From Microcebus murinus (Eukaryota > Chordata > Mammalia > Primates > Cheirogaleidae): 64,000 bases of DNA. Below are positions 48,485 to 62,334 of the stretch, one piece after another (the first letter of the stretch is position 1; each line of letters opens with the position of its first letter). The notes beneath the pieces are model-generated. The model was not told the DNA's origin. It saw only the letters and a list, made by a program, of their open reading frames with translations, and made no database searches. Location: positions 52,091,001 through 52,155,000 of the forward strand of contig NC_134117.1 in NCBI RefSeq assembly GCF_040939455.1, written 5' to 3'. Position numbers and translations under genes: made by a program.

Positions 48485-48907
48485 TTTTAAATTTTTTTTT
48501 ATTTTAGCGTATTATGGGGGTACAAGTGTCAAGGTTACGTATATTGCCCATGCCCCCCTCCCCCCTTGAATCAGAGGCTCAATCGTGACTATCCCCTAAA
48601 CATTGCACATCTCACTCATTGTGTTTGTATATACCCATCCCCTCCTCCCTCCTCCCACCTGCCCAACACCCGATAAATGTTATTCCTATATGTCCATTGA
48701 GGTGTTGATCCGTTAATACCAATTTGCTGGTGAGTACATGTGGTGCTTGTTTTTCCATTCTTGAGATACTTCACTTAGTAGAATGGGTTTCAGCTCTATC
48801 CAGGAAAATACAAGAGGTGCTATATCACCATTGTTTCTTAAAGCCAAATAGTACTCCATGGTATACATATACCACATTTTATTAATCCACTCATGAATTG
48901 ATGGGTG
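48485..48907 (-). mobile_element. Young strepsirrhine L1 3' end, antisense
   Basis: The minus frame 48898-48713 reads as the end of L1 ORF2p (MWYMYTMEYYLALRNNG, LSEVSQEW). It is followed by a 3' UTR ending ACTTGTACCCCCATAATACG and an A tail. The same 3' UTR recurs at 62800-63300. Confidence 0.9.
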
Positions 48908-49589
48908 TAGCCTGTTCTTAAAGCTTTCTGCTATGTTTTGAAATTTCCTAAATGCCTTATTCATTTCTTTGAGTTCTATTATGCCCTTTCTTATGTTGTC
49001 TAGCTCTCTAGTGACTTTTTCATTTTTTTCAATGATTTACTGAAATATTGTTTTGGCTTCTTTTTGTTGGTTATCAATACTTATCTCTCTGATCTACATT
49101 TGAACTGTGTTTCTTCTCCCTTTTCTGTTATCTGAAATTCTTCCTTTCCTCTGGGATGGTCTGCCAAGTGATCTCTCTAGTCAGCCATCTTGCCCCTCCT
49201 CCTCCTTAACTCTATACCTTTTCATTACTTTTATTCTTTCCTTCCAAAAGTGTACTGCCATTTACCTGTTACCTCCACCCATTGTGTTATGTTTGTGATA
49301 TATTTTACTTCTACATGTGTTATAAACCTACTTTGCATCATCATTTGTTATTACTTTATTTTTGCTTTAAATAGTCTATTCTCTTTTAAGGAAATTACAA
49401 AAATTAAAAAAAAAAAACACATGGTTTTAATGTTTACCTACTTATTTACCATTTTTGGTGCTCTTTACTTTTTCCCATAGATCTGAATTCCCATCTGGTA
49501 TCATTTTCCTTCAGTCTGGAGAACTTCCTTTAGCATTTCTTACAGCCCAGGTCCACTGGAGACAAATGATCACAGATTTCATTTATTGG

Positions 49590-49924
<335 letters not shown>

Positions 49925-50544
49925 TGCATAATGTTTTTATTTCACACTCAACTTGAAGGATGTTTTTGGTGGGTATAATATTTTTGGTTGAAATTTTGTC
50001 TTTCTCTTTTACCACCTTAATGATGCCATTCCATTGTCTTCTAATGTTCATTGTTCCTGACAAGTCACATACCATTCGTATAATTGATTCTCTACATGTA
50101 ATGTGGCTTCTCTGATTGTTTTTAGGATTTTTGCCTTATCTTTGATTTTCAGTGGTTTGACTATGATGTGCCTAGGTGTGTTTTTCTTTGTATATCCTGC
50201 TTGGAGTTTTATGGATTTCTTCACTCTGCAAGTCAGTGTTCTTCAAAATTTAGAAAAATTTTGATTATTTTTTCAAATAATTATTTCTACCTCAAATTTA
50301 CTCATTTTTAGTAGGGCTTCAATTACATACATTTAGATAATTTGTTGTCTGACAGGTGCCCAAGATTCTGTTTAATTTTCTTCAATTTTTTTCTCTCTGT
50401 TCTTCAGATTGCCTAATTGTCATCTCTGATATTCTGTTAAGTTTATCTAGTAAAAATTTATTTCAGTTATTGTCAATTTTAGTCCCAGAATTTCCATTTG
50501 ATTCTTTATGTAAAAAATAAACTTTTAATTTTAAAGAAGTTTTA

Positions 50545-50874
<330 letters not shown>

Positions 50875-51794
50875 TTAAAGTAGTTTTAGATTTTCTCTAA
50901 AAATCTAAAAATAGATTTGCAAAGTTAATACACAGAGTTCCCATATACCTTGTCCCGAATTTCCCAGTTAAAATTGGATGTTATTATGGTACATTTGTCA
51001 CAACTAGCATTAATACATTATTATTAATCAAAATTCAAACTATATTCAAATTTCATTAGTTTCTCCCTGATGTTTTATTCTTTGTCCCCAGACCCCACAC
51101 AAGATAGCATATTATACTTAGTCATCATGTCTCCTGATGATGCTCTGGTCTGTGACAGTTTCTCAAACTTGTCTTGTTTTTGACGACCTCAACAATTTTG
51201 ATGTGTACTGGTCAGATATTTTGTAGGATGTTCCTCTATTTGGGTTTGTCTGATGTTCTTTTCATGGTTAGACTGGGGTTCTAGGTTGTTGGCAGGAAAA
51301 CCACAGAAGTGAAGTGCCATTGTAATCAAATAATATCAAGAGTACATAATGTCATCAACATGATTTACCACTGATAATGTAACCTTGATCATCTGTCTGA
51401 GGCAGTGTTTGCCAGGTTTCTCCATTGTGATTACTCCCTACTCCTTCCATACTATATTCTTGGAAGCAAGTCATTAAATGCAGTCCACACTTTAGGAGAG
51501 ACCCAAGGCAATTATGAGGTTCATCTCATTAAAAACATTTTGAATATATGTATAATAGCTGCTTTAAAGTCTGTTTGCTAAACTCAATATATGGGCATCT
51601 TGGGGTCAATTTCAATTGACTGCTTTTTTCCCATTGACTCTAGGTCACATTTTCCTGTTTATTTGTATGTCAAATACTTTTTATTGTATACTGCACATTA
51701 TGTATGATGCACTATAGAGACTCTGGCTTCTGTTACCATCCTCAGAAAAGTGTTGTATTTTGTTCTTATAGGCAGTTCAATTATGAGAGGATCA

Positions 51795-52015
51795 CTTTGA
51801 ACAAGAGTTAGCAAAATTTTCCTGTAAAGGGATAGGAAGTCAACATTTTAGGCTTTGTGGTCCATACAGTCTCTATTGCAACTATCCAACAATGTATTGT
51901 AACATGAAAGCAGCCATGGACAATATGTAAATGAACGGGCATGGCTGTGTTTCAGTAAAACTGAATACACAAAAAACAGTTGATGGGTCATAGTTCGCTG
52001 ATCCTTGACCTTAAT
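51795..52015 (+). mobile_element. Old hAT-Charlie-type MITE relic
   Basis: AGAGTTAGCAAAATTTTCCT, TTTTAGGCTTTGTGGTCCAT, GAAAGCAGCCATGGACAATA and GGCATGGCTGTGTTTCAGTA follow the order of a widespread eutherian hAT MITE. The ends are eroded. Confidence 0.75.
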
Positions 52016-52536
52016 CTTCTGTTGGATCAAAGTGTGTTTACACTTTGTTAGGCCAAAGAAAGGCCAGTGCATTTCCCAAGACCTTCTAATTTGGCAAGAT
52101 TCAACCTCTAAACTTTTTCTCCACTGCAAATTTTGTTAGAACCTGGTTTTAAGCTTTGTTAGGGTGGATCTAGAGTAGGTTTTAGTCTAGAGGATAATCC
52201 TTCCTCCTAAGCAAAGTCTTTTGGGCATCTCAGCTGGGTACTGAGGGAGTAACAAGGTGTTAATGAGTTCTCCACATTCTGCCTGGGCTGGAACTCCAAT
52301 GTCCCCTGTATTACTCATTCTCTATAATCTTTGTTCCATTCTAAGTTCTGTTCTCTGGCAAGCTTCAGATAGTCTTGTCCTACACATGTCCAGCTCTAGC
52401 CCTTAGATAAGGACACACAGGGAACACTCAAATGAAAGTACAAGCTTCCCTCTCTGCACAGCTCCTTTCTCTGATGCTCTGTCCCACAGAGTGTAGCTTC
52501 AACTGCAGTTTAACTCTGATTTCTGTCTTTTCAGTT
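52016..52536. other. Spacer between two head-to-head L1 stacks
   Basis: Unique-looking DNA; no gene recognised. Confidence 0.45.
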
Positions 52537-55276
52537 TAGTGGGATATGAATGACAAAGAAAAACAAAAGGCATTTGTCACTTGATCTATTGTTAAAGAGT
52601 GGATAAATGAAAATTCTTTAAACACAAAAGAACTGATAAAAGAAGAAATCTTGGAACATCAAGAAAGAAGAAATAAAACAACAAGAAAAGCAAAAATGTG
52701 GGTATATACAGTAGACTTTTATTCTCAGGAGCTTTATAAATCATATATGATGATTGAAATAAAAATTAAAATACCATCTGATATTAAGACAATAATATTT
52801 AAAAGTGGGAAGGGTAAATAGATCTAAATGGAATTATGGTTTCCACACTTCACTCAAAGTGGAAAAATACCAATATCAGGAGACTGTGGTAAGACATACA
52901 CACATACAGACACACACACATATATACATAGTAATTTCAGAGCAACCACTAAGAAAACTATTTAAAGTGATACTCTGTAAAACACTGTAAATAAGTAAAG
53001 ATAGAATCCTAACAAATGCTCAAGTAACCCACAGAAAGGCAAGAAAAGAGAAAGAGGAAACAAACAGAAAATAAATTTTTAAACTAGTAGAGTCAGATCT
53101 ATTATATCATGAACTACCTTAAATTTAAGTGATCTAAGTATACCAATTAAAAGGCAGATATTGAGAGAGTGAATAAAAAAAAAAAAGACACGACCAAAGT
53201 ATATGCTGTTTATAAGAAACTCCCTATTCAACAATATAAGTAGGTTGAAAGAAAAATGATAAAAAAAAGTGTTACATAAATATTAATTTTAAAAAGTCAG
53301 GAGAGACATTATTAATATAAGACAAAGCAGACTTTAGAGCAAAGAAACTTACTAGAGACAAAGATGAACATTACATAATGATAAAAGCATCAATCTGTCA
53401 GGAAGACATAATGATTCTAAATGTATACACATTAAACAACAGAGCATCAAAAAATAAAATAAAATAAAATAAAAACTGACAGAACTGAAAGGAGAAACAG
53501 ACAAATTTACCTTTATAGCCAGAGACTTCAACACTCCACTCCCAGCAACAACTATAACTACTAGACAGAAAATCAACAAGGATATAAGAAAATCTGAACA
53601 ACACAGATCAATAAGATAATCTCTAAACATTTGAAAATTGCAGCACTTTTCTATCCATGGGTCAAATGGGAAGTAGCAAAGGAAATAAAATACATAGAAC
53701 TAAATGAAATGAAAATATAATATATCAAAATAAGTAGGATGCAGCTAAAGCAATGCTGAGAGGGAAATTTGTAGTACTAGATGCTTATATTAGAAAAGAA
53801 CAAAGTTCTCAAATCAATAATCTATGTTCTTACCTCAATAAGTTAGAAAAACAAGATAAATATAAACCCAAAGCAAAATGAAGAGAAGAAATAATAAAGA
53901 AAAGAAAGCAATTAAATTGAAAGAGAAAACAATAGAGAAAATAAATGAAACAAAAAGCTGTTTCTTTGAAAAAAATTAACAAAATTGATTAATTGCTAGC
54001 AATATTGACAAAGGTAAAAAAAAGTTGAAAATAACCAATGTCAGGAATAAAAGGTGGTATGACTATACATGCTTCAGCCATTAAAAAAAATGATAAAGGA
54101 ATGCTACAAACAAATTTGTGCTTATATATTCAAGAACTTGGAAGAAATAGGCTAATTCCTCATAAACCAAAAACTACCAGAACTCAGCTAAAGAAATACA
54201 TAATCTGAATAAGTTCTATAATAATGAAAGAAATGAAATTCACAAGTAAAGTCTCCTGAAAAAGAAATCTCCAGGCCCAGATAATTTTCACAGAGAATTC
54301 TACCAAACATTTAAAGAATTGACACAAATTTAATAAAAATCTTTTCTAGTAAAATAAAAGAGAAAACATTTCCCATCTCCATTTATGAGGTCAGCATTAC
54401 TCTGATACCAAAACCAGACAAATATTGTAAAACAAAAATGTCTTTTATGACTTAAACAAATATCCTCAAAAATACATTAGTAAATCAAATCCATCAATGT
54501 ATAAACAAAATTATGCACCATGGCCTGATATGTAAGATTTCTTCAATATTCAGAGATCAATTAATATAATCCACCATATCAACAGACTAAAGAAAATAAA
54601 CCATATGATGATATAAATTGAGACAGAAAAAGCGTTTAACAAAATCCAACACCCAATCATGATATAAACTCCAAGAAAATAAAGATAGAGGGGAATTTCC
54701 TTAAGTTGAAGAAGAACATGTATGAATATTCAACAGCTAAATATGGAAGATTTAATGGTGAAAGACACAGTGGTGACAGACTAAATGCTTTCCATATGAA
54801 ATTGGAAACTAGGCAAAAATGTGTTTCTACTACATTTATTTAGAGACAGAGTCTCACTCTGTTGCCTGGGCTAGAGTGCCGTGGTGTCAGTCTAGCTCAC
54901 AGTAACCTCATACTCCTGGGCTCAAGCAATCCTCTTGCCTCAGCCTCCCTGGCAGCTGGGACTACAGGTATGCGCCACCATGCTTGGCTAATTTTTTTAT
55001 ATATATATTTTAGTTGGCCAATTAATTTCTTTCTATTTTTAGTAGAGATGGAGTCTCACTCTTGCTCAGGCTGGTCTCGAACTCCTGAGCTCAAAGGATC
55101 TGCCCACCTTGGCCTCCCAGAGTGCTAGGATACTACTCTTATTTAACATAGTAATGGAAGTTCTAGCCACTACAATAAGGCAATGAAAGAAAAAGGCATA
55201 TAGATTGGAAAGAAAGAAATGAAACTGTCCTTATTTGCAGATCCTGTGATTGTCTACATAGAAAATCTCAAGAAAT
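52537..55276 (+). mobile_element. Old L1, sense, left part (host of the next L1)
   Basis: A-rich L1 sense strand running through ORF2. Just before the break it reads LFADPVIVYIENL (catalytic FADD/YADD box at 55234-55245, the second Asp being Pro here). It breaks at GAAAATCTCAAGAAAT (55261-55276) and resumes with the same words at 61796. An Alu is nested at 54841. No intact frame. Confidence 0.85.
54841..55132 (-). mobile_element. Alu, strepsirrhine type, antisense
   Basis: TAGAGACAGAGTCTCACTCT to CCCAGAGTGCTAGGAT, with TTGGCCAATTAATTTC. It lacks the extreme Alu 5' end, so it is 5'-truncated. Confidence 0.9.
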
Positions 55277-56830
55277 GGTGAGGGGCTTCATGATGGCTGA
55301 CTAGACACATCTGATACTTGTCTCCTCCAGAAAGGAACCAACATAGTGTGTAGACAGTCACACTTTGAGTAGATTGTCTAAGAGATAATGCTGGAATTCA
55401 ACAGAAAAATGATAGAAAGTAATGAAAGCAAGGGAAGAGGGAAGTGAGGCAGCCTGCTTGATTGGGATTGTCTGGGAGCCTGGAAAGGCTCCTCAATGCA
55501 GGGAAAGGGTAAGTGAGAGAACCCCACTGGTCCACATCCTTCCTTGCTGCAGACTCCTACCATTCTAGCTACAGGAGAGCCTCTGAAACTAACATAGGGA
55601 ACTGCTTGGAGATCACACAACAGCATTACTCCTGAGAGGGAACTCACATTGAGTCCCACAAACCCACAAGTCCTCATCAGCTGCAGCATGGTGGCATTTT
55701 GAGAGCCCAGCCCCCAACAGACTGTGTCCTGCCCTGAGGCCCACAGCCCCTGCATCTGCACATCCTTGGAGCCCCCATAACATTTGCACCCACAGCTACT
55801 GCTGCCAGGGCTAAGGCAGAAGCCACTGGCAGCAACCCCACCCTCTCAGCAGAGGGGAAGCTGTGCATTTTAATGTAGCCCCCAGAACAAATTCCACTGC
55901 CTGAAATCACTGCTGTTATGGGCTGCTGTGGGGCTGAAGCATGAGTGAAGCGTGTGCCCCTCAGCCACCTGCCTATGGCTGCTCCCACTGGAAGCAACTC
56001 TGCCCCTGCCATCCCCAGTAGAAGGGCTGCAATGCAGCAGCTGCTGCCCCCATCTGATCATTCTGCTGACAGCCGGAGTATCATCCTGCCCCTGCATACT
56101 ACAGCTAGTGTCTGCGCATGCTGCCTGAGGGAAGAGCAGTCTGGCCTGGCTCTGTCCTTCGCTGTGTACCTGAGCATGTCATCTAGGGGTCTGGGGATTG
56201 CCCAGCCAAGTCCACCATTGTTGGCACCTAAGCATTCCTCCCAGGATCTAAGGTCAGGCCAACCCAACCTGCTATTACTACCACAGCTGGCAGCTTCCCA
56301 CCCCACAGACACACACCACCCATGGGCCTGGAGACTGGCCCACCCAGGGTATTGCAACCACCAGCAGCACCAGCATGGACCACTTTGGTCCCAGAGGCTT
56401 CCTGCTGCTACTGCCATTGCTCATACTTTGCCTGCTGCCTAGGGGCTTGAGAATTCACCTACCTACCTGGCCCACCACTCCCATTCCTGAGCAAGCCACC
56501 TGGAAGTTCAAGAATCAGCCTGCCTGGACCCACTACTGCCAGTACCAGAATACACCACCCCGGGGTCCAAGGACAGGAATGCTTAACCCACCACTGCTAC
56601 CACTGAGGCCTAAAGACTGGCCCACCTGGCATCCCAGTCCTCAGCAAAATTTCATCACAACCTCCACCAACAACTGCACCCTAAGCCACTGGGGTAATCA
56701 CAGACATCACTGATGTTGTTTATAGCTGAAGAAATCACACAGACACTACACTACTGCATGCACCCAAAATCAAAGCCAAAGTGCCCCACCCAACCAACAG
56801 CATAGATGCATCATCAGGTAAAACCCTTCC
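55277..56830 (+). promoter_or_regulatory. L1 5' UTR with imperfect internal repeats
   Basis: GC-rich, unlike the A-rich body. From about 56170 to 56660 a unit containing GGCCCACC / GCCCACCTGG and CACCACTGCTAC-like words recurs at roughly 60-80 bp spacing. In L1 this region holds the internal RNA polymerase II promoter; activity here is not expected. Confidence 0.6.
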
Positions 56831-56979
56831 TATGAAAGCAAATTCAAAATCTGAAAGAAGTGACTATTACACCAAATGTACAGATATCAATATAAGGAAA
56901 TATGAAAATGCAAGAAAATAGGACTCCTTCAAAGGAACATAATTCTTCAGCAACAGATCCCAATCAAAAAAGTTTATGA

Positions 56980-57780
56980 AATCCCAGAGAAAGGATTCAA
57001 AATATTGATATTAAAGAATCTCAGTGAGATGCAAGAGAATATCGAAAAACAATACAAAGAAATTAGAAAAACCATTCAGGATATGAATGAGAAATTTACC
57101 AAAAAGATAAATATCATGAAAAAGCACCAAACAGAAATTCTGGAACCAAAGAATTCATTGAATGAAATACAAAATACATTTGAGAGTTTCAACAATAGAC
57201 TAGCTCAAGCAGAAGAAAGAATCTCAGAACTTGAAGACAGGCTTTTTGAAATAACACATTCAGACAAAAATAAAGAAAACAAAACTAAAAAAGATTGAAC
57301 AAAGCCTACATGACATATGGGACACCATAAAGTGATCAAATATTCAAGTTTTCAGTGTACCAGAGGTGAAGAAAAAGCAAAAGAGTTGGAAAACCTATTT
57401 AACTGGATAATAGATGAAAACTTCCCAAGTCTAGCAAGAGATTTAGACATCTAGGTATGGGAAGCCAAGAGATCCCCAAATATACTCAATTTTAAAAAGT
57501 CTTCATTATGGCACATTATAGTCAAACTGTCAAAAGTCAAAGACAGAGAATTCCAAAAACAGCAAGAAAAAAAGCATCTAGTCACTTATGAAGTAACCCC
57601 CATCAGACTAACAGCAAATTTCTTGCTAGGAGAAACTTTACAGGCCAGGAGAGAATGAAATGATATATTGGTGCTGAAAGGGGAACATAAAACCAAAAAC
57701 CTAAAGACATTATACCCAGCAAAGTGATCCTTCATAAATGAAGGAAAAATAAAGTATTTTCCAAACAAGCAAAATCTAAA
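56980..57780 (+). pseudogene. L1 ORF1 remnant
   Basis: The frame 57005-57298 gives the coiled coil (LAQAEERISELEDRLFEITH). After a stop the reading continues as EQSLHDIWDT-like and VPEVKKKQKSWK-like peptides to about 57440. The RNA-binding domain is decayed beyond that. Confidence 0.85.
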
Positions 57781-57783
57781 GGA

Positions 57784-58111
<328 letters not shown>

Positions 58112-60410
58112 AAAATCTAAAGGAATTCATCAACACTGGACTGGCTCTACAAGAAATACTTAAGGGAGTATTAAGTATTAAGGGAGAAATACTTAAGGGA
58201 CTATACCTGGAAGTGAAAGAATGATATCCATCTCCATAAAAATACACAAAAACATAAAAACCATTGGCAGAACAAACACACAAACAAGGAAGAGAAAAGA
58301 CTCAAATGTTACCATCACATAAAACCACCAAACCACAATGATTGACAATGAGAGAGAAATAAAGGAATAAAGGATACACAAAACAACCAGAAATCAATTA
58401 ATGAAATGACAGAAACGATCCCTCACATCAATAATAACCTTGAATGTAAGTGGATTAAACTTTCCACCCAAAAGATATAGACTTGTTGAATGGATTTTTA
58501 AAAATGACTCAATTATATGCTGCCTACAAGAAATTCACCTTACCAGTAAGGACATATAGACTGAAAGCAAAGGGATAAAAAAGATATTCCATGTAATTGA
58601 AAACCAAAAACAAGCATGAGTACCTACATTTATATTAAATAAGACAGACTTCTTATGGAAACTTCAACACTCACACTCTCAGCATTAGACAGATCATCCA
58701 GACAGAAAATTAACAAGGAAACATTGGATTTAAACTTTGTATTACACCAAATGGATCTAACAGACATTTACAGAGTATCTTATCCAACAGCTACAGTATA
58801 CACCTTCTTCTTATCAGCACTTGGAACATTCTCCAGGATAGACTATATGTTAGGACACAAAAAAAGTCTCACAAAATTTTTAAAAATTGAAATCATATCA
58901 AGTATCTTCTCAGACCACAGTGGAATAAAACTAGAAATCAAGAGAAGCTTTGGAAACTGTATAAATACGTGGAAATTAAATAACATACTCCCGAATGACC
59001 ACTGGGTCAAGGAATAAATGGAGGAAGGAGTAAAAAAAAATTCTTGAAACGAATGAAAATCAAAACACAACATACCAAAACCTATGGGATACAGAAAAAG
59101 CAGTGCTAAGAACGAATTTTATAGCAATAAATGCCTACATCAAAAAAGTAGGAAGATTTCAAATAAATAATCTAACAATGCACCTCAAGGAACTATAAAA
59201 ATAAGAACAAACCAAACTCAACATTATTAGTAAGAAAGAAATAATGAAGATCAGAGCAGAACTAAATGAAATAGAGTAAACAAATACAAAGGATCAATGG
59301 AATGAAAAATTTATTTTTTGAAATGATAAACAAAATTGATAAAGCATTTGCTAGACTAACCAAGACAAAAAGAAAGAAGACCCAAACAACATCAGAAATG
59401 AGAAAGGAAACATTACAACTGATACCACAGAAACACAAAAAATCATCAGTTTATTATGAATACATAATACATTAACAAACTGGAAAACCTAGAGGAAATG
59501 GATAAATTTCTGGATGCATGTAACCTACCAATATTGAATCAGGAAGAAATAGAAAATATGAAGAGACTAATGATAAGTAATGTGACTGAATCAGTAACAA
59601 AAGGTCTCCCAACAAAGAAAAGTCCAGGATGGCTTGATTGCCAAATTCTGCCAAACTTTCAAATAACTAACACCAATTCTCATCAAACTATTCCAAAAAA
59701 CTGAAGAGGAGGGAATTCTCCCTAACTCATTCTATGAGGTCAGAATTATCCTGATAGCAAAACCAGGAAAGGACGCACACAAAAAGAAAACTACAAGTCA
59801 ATATCCCTGATAAACATAGATACAAAAATTCTAAAAAACAAACAAACACCCCCCAAAACTAGTAAACTGAGTGCAACAGAACATCAAAAAAAATAATACA
59901 TCATGATCAAGTGGGATTTATCTCAAGGATGCAAGGATGGTTCAATATATGTAAATCAATAAACATGATATATCACATCAACATCTCAATAGATGCAGAA
60001 AAGGATTTGATAAAAGTAAACATCTCTTTATGATAATAACTCTCAAGAAACTAGGCATAGAAGGAATGCACATCAACATAATAAAGGCCATATATGACAA
60101 ACACCCAGCTAACGTCATACTGAATGGGGAAAATCTGAAAGCCTTTCCTCTAAGAACTGGAACAAGACAAGAAAACCCACTCCTAATCAACCTTATACTA
60201 GAAATTCTAGCCAGAGCAATCAGGCAAGAGAAAGAAATAAAAAGCATCCAAATAGGAAAAGAAATGAATTGTCTCTTTTTGCTGATGATATGATTGTGTA
60301 TGTAGAAAAACCTAAAGATTCCACTAGAAAACTCTTAGATCCGATGAATACATTCAGTAAAGTCACAGGATAAAAAAATCAATATACAAAAATTAGTAGT
60401 TCCCTTTCTA

Positions 60411-60512
60411 TTCCTTCCTTCCTTCCTTCCTTCCTTCCTTCCTTCCTTCCTTCCTTCCTTCCTTCCTTCCTTCCTTCCTTCCTTCCTTCATTCCTTCCTT
60501 CCTTCCTTCCTT
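60411..60512 (+). repeat. (CCTT)25 microsatellite
   Basis: CCTT units with a single CATT interruption near 60489. Confidence 0.97.
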
Positions 60513-60534
60513 TTTCTGTCTGTCTCTGTTTTTT

Positions 60535-60604
60535 AATTTTGAGACAGAGTCTTGTTCTGTTGCTCAGGCTGGAGAGCAGTGACAAGATCATAGCTCGCTG
60601 CAGC
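60535..60604 (-). repeat. Alu fragment, antisense
   Basis: TTTTGAGACAGAGTCTTGTT through CATAGCTCGCTGCAGCC. It stops abruptly and L1 ORF2 resumes with ACGGAAAACTAAAAACAG. Confidence 0.85.
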
Positions 60605-60996
60605 CACGGAAAACTAAAAACAGAACTGCCATATGATCCAGCAATCCCGTTACTGGGTCTTTACATACAGGAAAAAGAATCAGTATATCAAAGAGATACC
60701 TGTGCTTGCATGTTTATTGCAGCACTATTCACAATAGCAAAGATATGGAATCAACCAAAGTGTCCATCAATGGATGAATGAATAAAGAAAATGTGGCATA
60801 TATACACATTGAAATACTATTCAGCATAGAAAAGAATGAAATCATGTCATTTGCAGCAACATAGATGGAACTGGAGATCATTATGTAAAGTGAAATAAGC
60901 CAGGCACAAAAAGACAAATATCCACACGTTCTTACTACTTATAGGTGGGAGCTAAAACAGTTGATCTCATGGAAGTAGAGAGTAGAATGGCAGATA

Positions 60997-61448
60997 TTGT
61001 GTTTCTCCGAAAATAAGACCTACTCATAAAATAAATAGCAGGATTTCTAAGCATTTGCGCAATATAAGCCCTACCCCGAAAATAAGACCTAGTGATGGGT
61101 GTGGCTACGCAGCGTATCTGTACAACCCATGCATTTCGTGGCGGAGCAGTAAAGAAGATGAGCAGCCCTTCTCATCTGCCCCATAAGAGCTCTATTGCTG
61201 GACATGAGAGACTGGGGTCAATGGTTCTAAAGGAAATAGAGTCGCAAGAAATTCAGGATAGAATTCCAGTTTTGGAGAGTTATGATGATGTTCCAGAAGA
61301 AGACGACTTAACTATATTTGAATAAATGTAGATTGTTGTACCGTACTTTAAAAAAAACCAAAAACAACATCCCCTGAAAATAAGCCCTAGAGTGTCTTCT
61401 TGAGGAAAAATAAATATAATACCCTGTCTTATGTTCAGGGAAACATAG
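60997..61448 (+). mobile_element. TA-flanked DNA transposon (Tc1/mariner-like), 452 bp
   Basis: The left end TTGTGTTTCTCCGAAAATAA and the reverse complement of the right end CTATGTTTCCCTGAACATAA are inverted repeats, about 18 of 23 matching. TA lies on both sides (60995-60996, 61449-61450). The L1 3' UTR reads through if the element and one TA are removed (GAATGGCAGATA joined to CTAGCGGCTGGGAAG), proving it is an insertion. Subterminal copies of AATAAGCCCTA and AATAAGACCTA occur at both ends. The superfamily is inferred from the TA duplication. Confidence 0.8.
61092..61325 (+). pseudogene. Small open frame inside the TA-flanked transposon
   Basis: 78 codons, ending with an acidic tail (DDVPEEDDLTIFE) directly before TAA. 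It may be the last part of a transposase retained in a deletion derivative; acidic C-terminal ends occur in pogo-like transposases. No catalytic triad is present, and the assignment is tentative. Confidence 0.4.
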
Positions 61449-62334
61449 TACTAGCGGCTGGGAAGGGTGTATGGATTACAGGTGGAATTAAGAGAGGTTG
61501 GCTAATGTTTTAAAATATACAGTTTGATAGAAGGGATAGTTGTAATGTTCCATAGCAGAGTAGAGTGACTATAGTCAGCAACAATGTATTGTATTTTTCA
61601 AAGTAGCTAGAAGTAAGAACTTGAAATGATACCAACACATAGAAATGATAAATACTCAAGATGGTGGGTGCTTTAAATAACCTGACTTGATCATTACACA
61701 TGCTATGAAAGTAACAAAATATAACATGTACCCATAAGTATGTAAAATATTATTTATCAATAAAAAGAAGTTAATTTATTGTAAAAATTTAAAAAGAAAA
61801 TCTTAAGAAATCTACAAAAAAAACAAACAAACAAACAAACAAAAAACAACCACAAACAAACCCTAGAATCAATAAGTAAGTTCAGCAAGGTTGCACTTAG
61901 ACACAAATCTAACAACACATATAGGACATGTATACTGAAAGCTATACAGTGCTAATGAAAGAAACCAAAGAAGATCTGAATAGATGTAGAAACATACTAT
62001 GTTCATGGATTGGAAGAGTCAACATAGGAAAGTTGTCAATCCTCTCCAAATTGTTATATTGGTTTAACACAATCCCTTTTAAAATCCCAGCAAGATTTTT
62101 TTGTAGATATAGACAAATTATTCTAAAATTTATATGGAATGGCAAAAGAACTAGAATGGCTTAAACAATTTTGAAAAAAGTAGACTGATGTTAAGTCTAA
62201 TTGACTTCAAGACCTATTATATACCTACAGTAGTCAAGACTGTGTGATGTTGGTGGAGGGATAGACACATAGATCAATGGAACAGAATGGAGGACCCAGA
62301 AAAGACTCACACAAACATGCCTCAGTGATTTTTT

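Larger units (their letters stand above)
58420..60790 (+). pseudogene. L1 ORF2 remnant (endonuclease and reverse transcriptase)
   Basis: 58655-59017 is the best frame: it reads LDRSSRQKINKETLDLN, then RIDYMLGHKKSL and SSIFSDHSGIKLE, where the SDH box (58910-58918) is the conserved end of the endonuclease fold. The reverse transcriptase box [11 protein letters not shown] is at 60278-60310 with both Asp codons present. C-terminal words ELPYDPAIPLLG follow at 60628. Multiple stops and shifts, and a large deletion at about 60400-60605, make it dead. Confidence 0.9.

Noticed and set aside
55945..56442. 165-codon frame
   Set aside because: Lies in the L1 5' UTR and reflects its GC content.
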